Of a stretch of 64,000 nt of DNA, positions 41,632-48,535 are shown in pieces. The stretch is from the NCBI RefSeq assembly GCF_030263895.1, contig NZ_CP127161.1, positions 3,286,001-3,350,000 of the forward strand. Direction: 5' to 3'. The first letter of the stretch is position 1. Each line of letters starts with the position of its first letter. The notes under the pieces are model-generated. The model did no database searches and was not told the origin of the DNA. It was given only the letters and a program-made list of their open reading frames with translations. Made by a program: the position numbers and the translations under genes. This DNA is from Proteiniborus sp. MB09-C3 (GTDB lineage: Bacteria > Bacillota > Clostridia > Tissierellales > Proteiniboraceae).

Positions 41632-41647
41632 TAATGCTCTTAATAAT

Positions 41648-41676
41648 AAGATATAAAAAAATATCTGCTTTGTCAA
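41648..41676 (-). promoter_or_regulatory. Predicted promoter of the cas operon
   Basis: On the minus strand a perfect TTGACA (41676-41671), 17 bp, then TATCTT (41653-41648). Start expected near 41641. It is the only consensus -35 in the region. The -10 is weak, so a low or regulated promoter is likely. Confidence 0.65.
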
Positions 41677-41719
41677 TATGTATTTTTTAAAATTTTTAAT
41701 AATATTTTTCTATTAAATA

Positions 41720-41821
41720 TGATATACTATAAATGCGTATTTAATAGAATCAATATATGGAATGTAAATTTGTTATTTTATTTATTTAATCTTTTTAATA
41801 GAACTATATTAGAAATTATCT
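41720..41821 (+). ncRNA. Mini-CRISPR encoding a crRNA-like regulator (CreR/CreA-type)
   Basis: Extended -10 TGATATACT (41720-41728) predicts a start near 41735. Degenerate repeat 1 (41739-41769) reads TTTAATAGAA at its start and ends GGAATGTAAAT, so the 8-nt handle ATGTAAAT is exact. A 23-nt spacer follows (41770-41792). Degenerate repeat 2 (41793-41821) keeps TTTAATAGAACTA and TAGAA but has lost the handle end. Cas6 could cut at repeat 1. The spacer matches 41611-41631 in the cas leader. This is the design of the Cas-regulating RNAs (CreR) and CreA antitoxin RNAs known from other type I systems. Function here is inferred. Confidence 0.82.
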
Positions 41822-41830
41822 ACTTCCAAC

Positions 41831-41863
41831 TGAATGATATTATTACATCAATAATATCATTCA
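41831..41863. promoter_or_regulatory. 14-bp perfect inverted repeat after the mini-array
   Basis: TGAATGATATTATT (41831-41844) and AATAATATCATTCA (41850-41863), loop 5 nt. No T run on either side, so it is more like an operator than a terminator, although it begins 9 bp after the mini-array and could protect or end that RNA. Confidence 0.6.
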
Positions 41864-41886
41864 ATGGTGAAGTAAAATGTACCTAT

Positions 41887-42048
41887 TCATAAATAGTTTG
41901 CAATTTCTTCAATAATATCTCCCTTATGTTTATCTAGTTCTAAAATCTTCACCTTACTATCAATTCTTATTGCCCATATCTTAACTTCCTTATGACCTTT
42001 TAAATTTGCTTTAAAATTTATACTATTTTTATCTACTTCCGTTATTTT
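41887..42048 (-). pseudogene. Remnant of a second WYL-regulator C-terminus
   Basis: Directly after the stop of the WYL gene the same frame continues for 53 codons: KITEVDKNSINFKANLKGH, then KEVKIWAIRIDSKVKILEL and GDIIEEIANYL, ending TGA at 41887. It parallels the C-terminus of the intact gene (KITELDTKTILFEAKMNGY..IKAWVMSMGSNVDVV..EDIIEEATKIINLY). It has no start or ribosome site of its own. Probably the tail of a former tandem copy. Confidence 0.7.
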
Positions 42049-43020
42049 TTATTCAAAGAACAGTGATTTTCCTTTATACAAGTTAATTATTTTAGTAGCC
42101 TCTTCTATTATATCTTCTTTCAATTTATTAGGTTTAACGACATCTACATTACTTCCCATACTCATTACCCATGCTTTTATTTCTGGGTATCCATTCATTT
42201 TTGCTTCAAAAAGTATAGTCTTTGTATCCAATTCAGTTATTTTTTGTGACTTAGATATTTGTTTTTCTTTTACTATTTCACTCATTGGATAGAATATCTT
42301 CAATTCAAGATCAATAATTTCATCATTAAATATTCCAAATGACTTTTCCATAATTTCTTCAAACTTAAATCTATGCTTTATGTCAAACTTGTCTTTCATA
42401 ACTTGATAGTCTAAGATTCTAGACAATTTAAAAAAACGTACATTTCTTGCACTTTCACAATACCCATAGAAATACGTAGCACCTTTATAGTCAAAAATAC
42501 CATATGGGTTTACTATTCTTTCCTTTATTTCTAAACCATATTTCTTTAAGGATTTATATTTTATTTTTACTTTTTTTCTTTGATTTATTGCTAGATTAAT
42601 ATCTATCCATACTCTTTTTTCTTTTTCAACTATTTCATCCGATTCCTTCATTAGTTTATTGTGATAAGATATATTATCATCTAGGTGTTTTTCATAATTT
42701 AATATTTTACTCGTAAATATCTCGAACTTTGAACTATAGTGATATTTACCGCTTTTAATTGTTTCTTTTGCCATCTTTAAAGCACTTAACTCATCTTCCG
42801 TAAAAGATAGTCCATCTAGGTATCTCTTATTTTCTAAATAGTAACCTCCATACCTTCCTAATTTTGAACCTATGTATATACCTGCCATTTCTAAATCTTT
42901 TTTGTATTCTTTTATCATTCTTGAGCTTACTTCTAATTCACTTGCTATTTCATTGATTTTCATTATATCTCTCACTTGAAGTAAAAAATACATATTAAGT
43001 GCATTAGATATGCGAGACAT
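42049..43020 (-). CDS. WYL-domain transcriptional regulator
   Basis: 323 aa. N-terminal helix-turn-helix (KINEIASELEVSSRMIKEY near residues 21-40), middle WYL domain (about 138-215, with RIVNPYGIFDYKGATYFYGYC and RFFKLSRI), C-terminal WCX region. WYL proteins bind nucleic-acid or nucleotide ligands and often regulate phage defence, including CRISPR operons. It lies upstream of cas6 on the same strand, with the mini-array between, so control of cas or of the mini-array is plausible. The ribosome site AAAGGGTGATGGG precedes ATG 43020. Confidence 0.87.
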   Translation of the reverse strand: MSRISNALNMYFLLQVRDIMKINEIASELEVSSRMIKEYKKDLEMAGIYIGSKLGRYGGYYLENKRYLDGLSFTEDELSALKMAKETIKSGKYHYSSKFEIFTSKILNYEKHLDDNISYHNKLMKESDEIVEKEKRVWIDINLAINQRKKVKIKYKSLKKYGLEIKERIVNPYGIFDYKGATYFYGYCESARNVRFFKLSRILDYQVMKDKFDIKHRFKFEEIMEKSFGIFNDEIIDLELKIFYPMSEIVKEKQISKSQKITELDTKTILFEAKMNGYPEIKAWVMSMGSNVDVVKPNKLKEDIIEEATKIINLYKGKSLFFE

Positions 43021-43238
43021 CCCATCACCCTTTCAAAACGAAATAATTTCTTTTTACTAATTTTTTTGCCTTAATTAAATTTCTTGATTGTAAGCTAGTT
43101 TATACTCTGCCGTATATCGTACATATTCCACGTACTTCCTCAATTCCCTTTAAATTATTGACTTTTATCGGGTTCATTTTACTTTTAGTCCAATATTAAC
43201 TTAAAATAACAATTAATTCGTTTTCATATACATTAAAG
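43021..43238. other. AT-rich intergenic region upstream of the WYL gene
   Basis: No ORF with a ribosome site. It should hold the WYL promoter; no convincing consensus was picked. Confidence 0.35.
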
Positions 43239-43279
43239 GGACGTTATACTTGTAATCCATACAATAACGTCCTTTTATT
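43239..43279. terminator. Hairpin terminator
   Basis: GGACGTTAT (43239-43247) and ATAACGTCC (43264-43272), followed by TTTTATT on the plus strand; weaker on the minus strand, where it would follow the small ORF at 43328. Confidence 0.65.
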
Positions 43280-43327
43280 AATGGAAATAGTTTAAAACTT
43301 CAAATTGAAATAATTCTTCTGGTTCTT

Positions 43328-43498
43328 CTATCCCTTCTTATCTTTTTTATTTTCTTTATTCCAATCCTCAAGCTTTTTATTGTCTTTCATCTCTTCATTA
43401 TCAACTATGCCATGTTCAGCAGCTATTTCATAGTTCACTTGATTAAAAAAGTTTTTATCAATTTTTCTCTTATTATCTTTGTCCTTTATTTTTATCAC
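43328..43498 (-). CDS. Small charged hypothetical protein
   Basis: Up to 56 aa. Highly charged (KDKDNKRKIDKNFFNQVNYE, then IAAEHGIVDNEEMKDN and KKLEDWNKENKKDKKG). Start unclear: GTG 43498 overlaps the ribosome site GAGGTG, while ATA 43489 is correctly spaced from it. VNYEIAAEHGI recalls small acid-soluble spore proteins and their relatives, but I do not recognise a family. Sense-like codon use and the ribosome site argue for a real gene. Confidence 0.45.
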   Translation of the reverse strand: MIKIKDKDNKRKIDKNFFNQVNYEIAAEHGIVDNEEMKDNKKLEDWNKENKKDKKG

Positions 43499-43576
43499 CT
43501 CAGATTTATTTTTTCTCTAATATATTGCTACATACAAGGCAATTTAAGGAATATCTATATTCTAATAATTTTATCT

Positions 43577-43612
43577 ACAATATAAATAACCCATAGCATC
43601 AGCCATGGGTTA
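43577..43612 (-). terminator. Terminator after carbamate kinase
   Basis: AATAACCCAT (43577-43586) and ATGGGTTATT (43597-43606), perfect 10-bp stem. It lies 110 bp past the arcC stop; a decayed dispersed motif (GAGATTTCTC..CGAAATGACA) occupies the gap at 43634-43672. Confidence 0.7.
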
Positions 43613-43718
43613 TTTGCAATTTTTTACATAAACTTTCAAAAATAGAGATTTCTCACTAAGTTCGAAATGACAATATTACGCTTAAAGTGGCAATATTATT
43701 CTTAAAATAATTACTCTC

Positions 43719-44657
43719 TTACGCCTCTACAATAGTCCCACTCTCACCCTTCAAGGCTTCTTTAGCTTTGTCCAATGATGCTATAACTGCTTTTCTTCCT
43801 GGTTTTGATTCTGCGAATTCTATGGCGGCTAGGACTTTTGGTAGCATGCTGCCTGGTGCGAAGTGGCCTTCTGCTGCATATTTTCTCATTTCTTCTGTAG
43901 ACACTTTGTCTAGCTCTTTTTGATCTGGTTTTCCGAAGTTAATTGCTACTTTTGGTACTGCTGTGAGTATAACTAGTATATCTGCATCTGTATCTTCTGC
44001 TAATCTTTGTGAGGCTAAGTCTTTATCTATAACTGCTGCCGCACCTTTTAGTCTTCCGTTTTCCTCTACTACTGGGATTCCGCCACCGCCTACAGTTATG
44101 ACTACATTGTTGTTATTTATTAGAGTTTTTACTGTTTCTAACTCTACTATTCTTACTGGTTTTGGTGAAGCTACTACTCTTCTATATCCTCTACCAGAGT
44201 CTTCTACCATAACATAGCCTTTCTCTGCTGCTATTTTATCAGCTTCTGCTTTGGTGTAGAATGGTCCTATTGGCTTAGTAGGATTTTGGAACGCTTTATC
44301 ATCCTTATCTACTACTACTTGGGTAACTATAGTTGCTACTGGCTTGTCTATTCCTCTGCTTCTAAGCTCATCTCCTAGAGCTTGTTGCATATGATAGCCT
44401 ATCATTCCTTGACTCATTGCTCCGCATACATCAAACGGCATAGCAGGTGTTACATTATCTGCTACTTCATTTTGTATAACTATTCTTCCCACTTGTGGTC
44501 CGTTACCATGAGCTACTATTAGATTATAGCCTTCCTCTATTATATCTGCTAAATACACTGTTGTCTCTTTTACTACCGCAAGCTGAGCTTCTGCTGTAGC
44601 TTCGCTTCCTGTTGCCTGTAGTGCGTTTCCTCCTAATGCTACTACAACTTTTTCCAT
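43719..44657 (-). CDS. arcC: Carbamate kinase
   Basis: 312 aa from ATG 44657 (MEKVVVALGGNAL), with GGGAGGG before it; an upstream in-frame ATG at 44705 lacks a site. Makes ATP from carbamoyl phosphate and ADP. Motifs: ALGGNAL, AHGNGPQVG near residue 50, VGGGGIPVVEE near 205, DKDLASQRLAEDTDADI near 224. Last gene of the minus-strand AllH-FdrA-AllG-cyclase-CoA transferase-ArcC set. It is the energy-conserving step for carbamoyl phosphate released there; an arginine deiminase is not seen. Confidence 0.95.
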   Translation of the reverse strand: MEKVVVALGGNALQATGSEATAEAQLAVVKETTVYLADIIEEGYNLIVAHGNGPQVGRIVIQNEVADNVTPAMPFDVCGAMSQGMIGYHMQQALGDELRSRGIDKPVATIVTQVVVDKDDKAFQNPTKPIGPFYTKAEADKIAAEKGYVMVEDSGRGYRRVVASPKPVRIVELETVKTLINNNNVVITVGGGGIPVVEENGRLKGAAAVIDKDLASQRLAEDTDADILVILTAVPKVAINFGKPDQKELDKVSTEEMRKYAAEGHFAPGSMLPKVLAAIEFAESKPGRKAVIASLDKAKEALKGESGTIVEA

Positions 44658-44829
44658 TTGCATCCCTCCCAGAAAATTATACAATAAGTTTAAATATAAT
44701 GCCATATTTTTAAATTGACCTATAAAAAGCTTCTAACTAATCATTATAAGTCGGCTCTTTATGAAACCCATATACAAAAGCTTCTTGAAATTTAAAATAA
44801 GTGAGAGCTTTTCTGTGTATTATAAATAT

Positions 44830-44856
44830 AGGCTCCTCCATAGGGGGAGCCTTTTA
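44830..44856. terminator. Hairpin between CoA transferase and arcC
   Basis: AGGCTCC (44830-44836) and GGAGCCT (44846-44852). TTTTATATT follows on the plus strand. On the minus strand the tail is ATATTTATAAT, so it may only partly end upstream transcription before arcC. Confidence 0.6.
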
Positions 44857-44858
44857 TA

Positions 44859-46046
44859 TTAAAGCGCTTTTTCATCTTTTAGACTTTGTATTTTTTCATC
44901 ATCGTATCCTAATAGTTCCTTTAGGATTTCATCTGTATGTTGACCTAGTACCGGTGCTGGTGTTCTGACACTACCTGGTGTGTCGCTTAGCTTTATTGGT
45001 ACTCCTGGCATCTTTAGCTTTCCTGCTACTGGGTGTTCTACTTCTACTATCATTTCTCTTGCTAGTACTTGTGGGTCTTGTATTACTTTATCTACTGTGT
45101 TTATTGGTCCATTTGGTACTCCTGCTTTATCTAGTAATTCTAGCCATTCTTCTGTTGTCTTCTTTGTCATTGGTTCTGCTATTAGTGGTCTTAGTTCATC
45201 ATAGTTTTCGTTTCTTAATGGATTTGTTTTAAATCTTTCATCGTTTATTAGTTCTTCTGTTCCTATTACTTGACAGAACTTAGCCCATAGTACGTCGTTT
45301 CCTGCTGCTACTACTACTTCTCCATTTTTTGTATCGAATGGTTCAAATGGTACTATGGAAGGATGCCTGTTTCCTCCTGGCTTTGGTACGTTTCCTGTTA
45401 CTACATAACGTGCTATTGCATTTTCTAGTATTGCTACTTGTGTATCTAGCATTGCCACGTCTACTTTTTGGCCTTTTCCTGTTTCATGTCTATTATTAAG
45501 TGCTGCTAGTATTCCTATGGCTGTAAATAATCCTGCATTTATGTCTGCTATGGATGAACCTACTCTTGTTGGCTTCCCATCTTTTTGACCTGTTATGCTC
45601 ATTACTCCGCCCATTGCTTGTACTACTGCATCGTATGCTGCTCTTTTACTATATGGGCCTGTATGTCCATATCCTGATGATGCTGCATAAATTAGCTTTG
45701 GATTTATTGCTGATAGATAATCATATCCTAATCCAAGCTTTTCCATTGTTCCCGGTCTAAAGTTTTCTACTACTACATCAGCTTTTTTAACCATTTCTAA
45801 AAAAACGTTTTTTCCTTTTTCTGATTTAAGATTTATTGTAATACTTCTTTTATTTCTGTTAAGACTCATGAAATAAGCGCTTTCATTTTTTACATAAGGG
45901 CCAAAAGCTCTTGAATCGTCTCCTGTTAGTGGCATTTCTATTTTTATTATATCTGCTCCTAAATCCCCTAATATCATTGTTGCATAAGGTCCTGCTAATA
46001 CCCTTGTAAGGTCTAGTACTCTTATATTATCTAAGGCTTGCTTCAT
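44859..46046 (-). CDS. CaiB/BaiF-family CoA transferase (class III)
   Basis: 395 aa from ATG 46046 (MKQALDNIRVLDLTRVLAG), with AAGGGGGCG upstream. Class III CoA transferases move CoA between carboxylic acids. The motifs RVLDLTRVLAGPYATMILGDLGADIIKIE (residues about 8-36, quoted in parts), the catalytic aspartate in VDVAMLDTQVA near 201, and FRPGTMEKLGLGYD are present. It sits between the cyclase and carbamate kinase, so it may activate or recycle the acid left after decarbamoylation (oxalate, oxamate or malonate-like). The substrate is unknown. Confidence 0.87.
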   Translation of the reverse strand: MKQALDNIRVLDLTRVLAGPYATMILGDLGADIIKIEMPLTGDDSRAFGPYVKNESAYFMSLNRNKRSITINLKSEKGKNVFLEMVKKADVVVENFRPGTMEKLGLGYDYLSAINPKLIYAASSGYGHTGPYSKRAAYDAVVQAMGGVMSITGQKDGKPTRVGSSIADINAGLFTAIGILAALNNRHETGKGQKVDVAMLDTQVAILENAIARYVVTGNVPKPGGNRHPSIVPFEPFDTKNGEVVVAAGNDVLWAKFCQVIGTEELINDERFKTNPLRNENYDELRPLIAEPMTKKTTEEWLELLDKAGVPNGPINTVDKVIQDPQVLAREMIVEVEHPVAGKLKMPGVPIKLSDTPGSVRTPAPVLGQHTDEILKELLGYDDEKIQSLKDEKAL

Positions 46047-46111
46047 TGTGTTCGCCCCCTTCATTTTTATTGGGATTCTTATCAAACGCTCAGAATGACA
46101 ATTTGTCTAAT

Positions 46112-46150
46112 TAAATAGCTACCCGCCAAAGGCGGGCAGTTATTTAATAT
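46112..46150 (-). terminator. GC-rich hairpin after the cyclase gene
   Basis: CCCGCC (46121-46126) and GGCGGG (46130-46135) with 3-nt loop, extended by AAATA and TATTT pairs. It separates the cyclase from the CoA transferase and may give a split transcript. Confidence 0.65.
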
Positions 46151-46164
46151 ATATTTCTAGTTAA

Positions 46165-46959
46165 TTATTCAGCGTCAAATGCTACTATACGGCAGAATGC
46201 TGATTCTCCACCTTCAAATTTCCATGGGAAACAACCGATAATCATACGTTTGTTAAGTACTTTATCGATTTCTCCACCAAGGTTTTCAGCATGGATGATT
46301 TCGTGTGGTTGTGGGAATACTTGAATATGCATTGCTTGATATACGTTTGGCCATGGATAAATATCATTTAAGCCTTTTCCGTATTTTTCTTTTAAGTATT
46401 TGTCACAAGCTTCTGCTTCTCTTGGTTCCCAATCACGAATCTTAGTGTTCATTGGGTGGTCAGCAGAACCACAGTCAACACCTATCCAAGCTATTTCCAT
46501 TTCTTTTACCCAATCAACGAAATCCATTGATGGTCCTGGATGTCTTAGCATATATCTTCTTTCGTCTGCTTCTGGTTGATCCCAGCCATATTTGTGGTAT
46601 CCTGTATTGATGATAAGGATGTCGCCTTTTTTAACTTCTACTCTGTCCATAATATCTTGTGGAGTATAGATGCTGAAGTCTTCAGTTATATCTGATAAGT
46701 CAACTACAACTCCAGGTCCAACTAATTTGTTAAGTGGTAGAGAAGCGATGTCTCTTCCAGCAGTATCAAAGTGTAAAGGACCATCTAAGTGAGTTCCTAC
46801 GTGATTAGATGTAGTAATAAATTGTCCATTAGCACCATTTGGTGACAATCTCTTGAAAAATTTAACTTGAAGTGGCTCATAAGTTGGCCATGGTGGTGTT
46901 AAATGGCTAGTATTTTGTGTTAAATCATACATTTTAACATTGTTCCAGTTTTGTAACAT
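46165..46959 (-). CDS. Cyclase-family metal hydrolase (kynurenine formamidase/isatin hydrolase-like)
   Basis: 264 aa. The family motif HVGTHLDGPLHF near residue 53 supplies metal ligands (HxGTHxDxPxH). IGVDCGSADHPM near 167 and a late HAENLGGE complete it. These enzymes hydrolyse cyclic or linear amides with Mn2+ or Zn2+. Ribosome site GAGGAGGAATTTATT. In this operon a ring-opening amidase that makes an N-carbamoyl acid for the FdrA/AllG/AllH proteins would make sense; that is inference. Confidence 0.87.
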   Translation of the reverse strand: MLQNWNNVKMYDLTQNTSHLTPPWPTYEPLQVKFFKRLSPNGANGQFITTSNHVGTHLDGPLHFDTAGRDIASLPLNKLVGPGVVVDLSDITEDFSIYTPQDIMDRVEVKKGDILIINTGYHKYGWDQPEADERRYMLRHPGPSMDFVDWVKEMEIAWIGVDCGSADHPMNTKIRDWEPREAEACDKYLKEKYGKGLNDIYPWPNVYQAMHIQVFPQPHEIIHAENLGGEIDKVLNKRMIIGCFPWKFEGGESAFCRIVAFDAE

Positions 46960-47041
46960 AATAAATTCCTCCTCGTATTTTTATTATTATTTTGGGACTT
47001 CATTTTTAATGATGAAGCCTATTTTGTTTCCTAGTTTATTT

Positions 47042-48304
47042 TTATAATTCGCCTTCAGCTTCTAACATTTCAACAAAAGCTTCTAGTGCATCTTCGAAAC
47101 ATTTCATAGGTGGATGAACTAATCCAGCTCCAACTTGACCTACACCGGCTCTATTACATGCAATACCTGTGTTGATTATTGGACGTATGCCTGTTTCGAT
47201 AACCTTTTGTATATCTATACCCGTAGCTGACCCTCTGAAATCAAGAACTGGTATTTTATATGCATTATTTTCTGCTTCTGTTATTTCATACATTGATTTT
47301 GAGTAATTCATAGCATCTTGTGGAGTACCACCAACGAATTGTACTATTGGCATAGCTGCAGCCATTGCAAATCCACCAATTCCTGATGTTTCTGTTATAG
47401 CACTGTCTCCGATATCTGGGTTAGCATCTTTTTCAGTGTATCCTGGGAAATATAGTCCTTCTATCATTTCTGCTGGTGCTGTAAACCATCTATCTCCTAA
47501 TCCTGCTACTCTTATACCAAATTCTGTACCATTTCTAGCCATTGTATATACTAGCGTACTGTATTTAACGCCTTTCATTGGCTCTAATGAACATTTAGCT
47601 GATGGCATTGTTAAGTTTAGGAAGAAGTGGTCATTGCTATGCATAAAGCTTAACACATCTGCTTTGATGTCATCTGAGAAATTAGTTTTTACAATATATG
47701 GAGCTAATTCTCTTATTAATAATGATGTACCTGCTTTATTTCTGTTATGTCCTTCATCACCCATTTGAACAACTTGAGCTATCATTGTTTTAAGATCTAT
47801 TTCTCCAGAAAGCTCTAATGCAGCTTTAAGAACTGGTGCTAATGTGTTTTCCATCCATTTAAGTCTAGTTATAACTTCCTCGCCGTATGCTCCAAAACGA
47901 AGAACCTTTCCTAAACCTTCATTTAATGTACAGTAAGCATAGTTTCCAAAAGCTTTGTTTTGCACTATCCATACTGGCATTGAGTAAGTTACAACTCCTG
48001 CCATTGGTCCTACTGCATTACGATGATGACAAGGATCAAAAGTGATTTCTCCTGATTCTGCTAATTTAATAGCTTCTTCTTCATTTGATGCAAGACCTTC
48101 ATATATAAGTCCGCCTATTACGGCTCCTTTTAGTGGTCCGCTCATCTTTTCCCATGTAACTGGTGGTCCAGCGTGAAGTATAGTCTTTTTAGTCATTCCA
48201 GGTAAATCTTTACCTGCTGTTCCTATTCCAACAAGTGTTGGCTGAGCATTTAGTAAACGTCCTACAGCCTCTTTATTGGCTTGTGCAATTTTTTCAGCTA
48301 TCAT
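47042..48304 (-). CDS. allG: DUF1116 protein, AllG (YlbE)-like carbamoyltransferase subunit
   Basis: 420 aa. DUF1116 family; the E. coli member AllG works with AllF (FdrA) and AllH as an oxamate carbamoyltransferase that phosphorolyses oxalurate to oxamate and carbamoyl phosphate. Blocks seen: LHAGPPVTWEKMSGPLKGAV, CHHRNAVGPMAGV near residue 93, GDEGHNRNKAGTSL near 203. Start ATG 48304 with AAGGAGTGAGATAA. Next to FdrA and the AllH-type gene, and with carbamate kinase downstream, so the same chemistry is likely, though the ureido substrate could differ. Confidence 0.85.
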   Translation of the reverse strand: MIAEKIAQANKEAVGRLLNAQPTLVGIGTAGKDLPGMTKKTILHAGPPVTWEKMSGPLKGAVIGGLIYEGLASNEEEAIKLAESGEITFDPCHHRNAVGPMAGVVTYSMPVWIVQNKAFGNYAYCTLNEGLGKVLRFGAYGEEVITRLKWMENTLAPVLKAALELSGEIDLKTMIAQVVQMGDEGHNRNKAGTSLLIRELAPYIVKTNFSDDIKADVLSFMHSNDHFFLNLTMPSAKCSLEPMKGVKYSTLVYTMARNGTEFGIRVAGLGDRWFTAPAEMIEGLYFPGYTEKDANPDIGDSAITETSGIGGFAMAAAMPIVQFVGGTPQDAMNYSKSMYEITEAENNAYKIPVLDFRGSATGIDIQKVIETGIRPIINTGIACNRAGVGQVGAGLVHPPMKCFEDALEAFVEMLEAEGEL

Positions 48305-48347
48305 TTATCTCACTCCTTAGAATTTTTATTATTACTTATAGTTATAT

Positions 48348-48518
48348 CTATTTTAATTTAGATAAAAGTGAAGCCAACTTTTTGTTGCCACCTGCGGCAG
48401 GTCTCCAATTTACATGAATCGCAGACACTTCTTGCTTTTTTAAATCATTGTAGAATGATTCTAATCCTATATTAATAACTTTAAGTTCTTGCTTAAAAAG
48501 TTTATTTACATTTGACAT
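48348..48518 (-). CDS. Small FdrA/DUF1116-associated protein
   Basis: 56 aa from ATG 48518 with GGAGGGTACGATA upstream. Motifs LKVINIGLESFYNDL and IHVNWRPAAGGNKKL. I recall a similar stretch (..HV(D/N)W(R)PPAGG..) at the N-terminus of some larger DUF1116 or FdrA proteins, so this looks like a domain encoded separately. Same strand, between fdrA and allG, with short gaps on both sides. Function unknown; probably a subunit of the same complex. Confidence 0.72.
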   Translation of the reverse strand: MSNVNKLFKQELKVINIGLESFYNDLKKQEVSAIHVNWRPAAGGNKKLASLLSKLK

Positions 48519-48535
48519 TATCGTACCCTCCAAAT

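Noticed and set aside
44978-45232. Plus-strand ORFs opposite the CoA transferase and similar antisense frames at 43963, 47436, 48546, 49245, 49560, 49812, 51711, 52287 and 55877
   Set aside because: All lie antisense to well-supported genes, none has a ribosome site, and their composition reflects the opposite strand.
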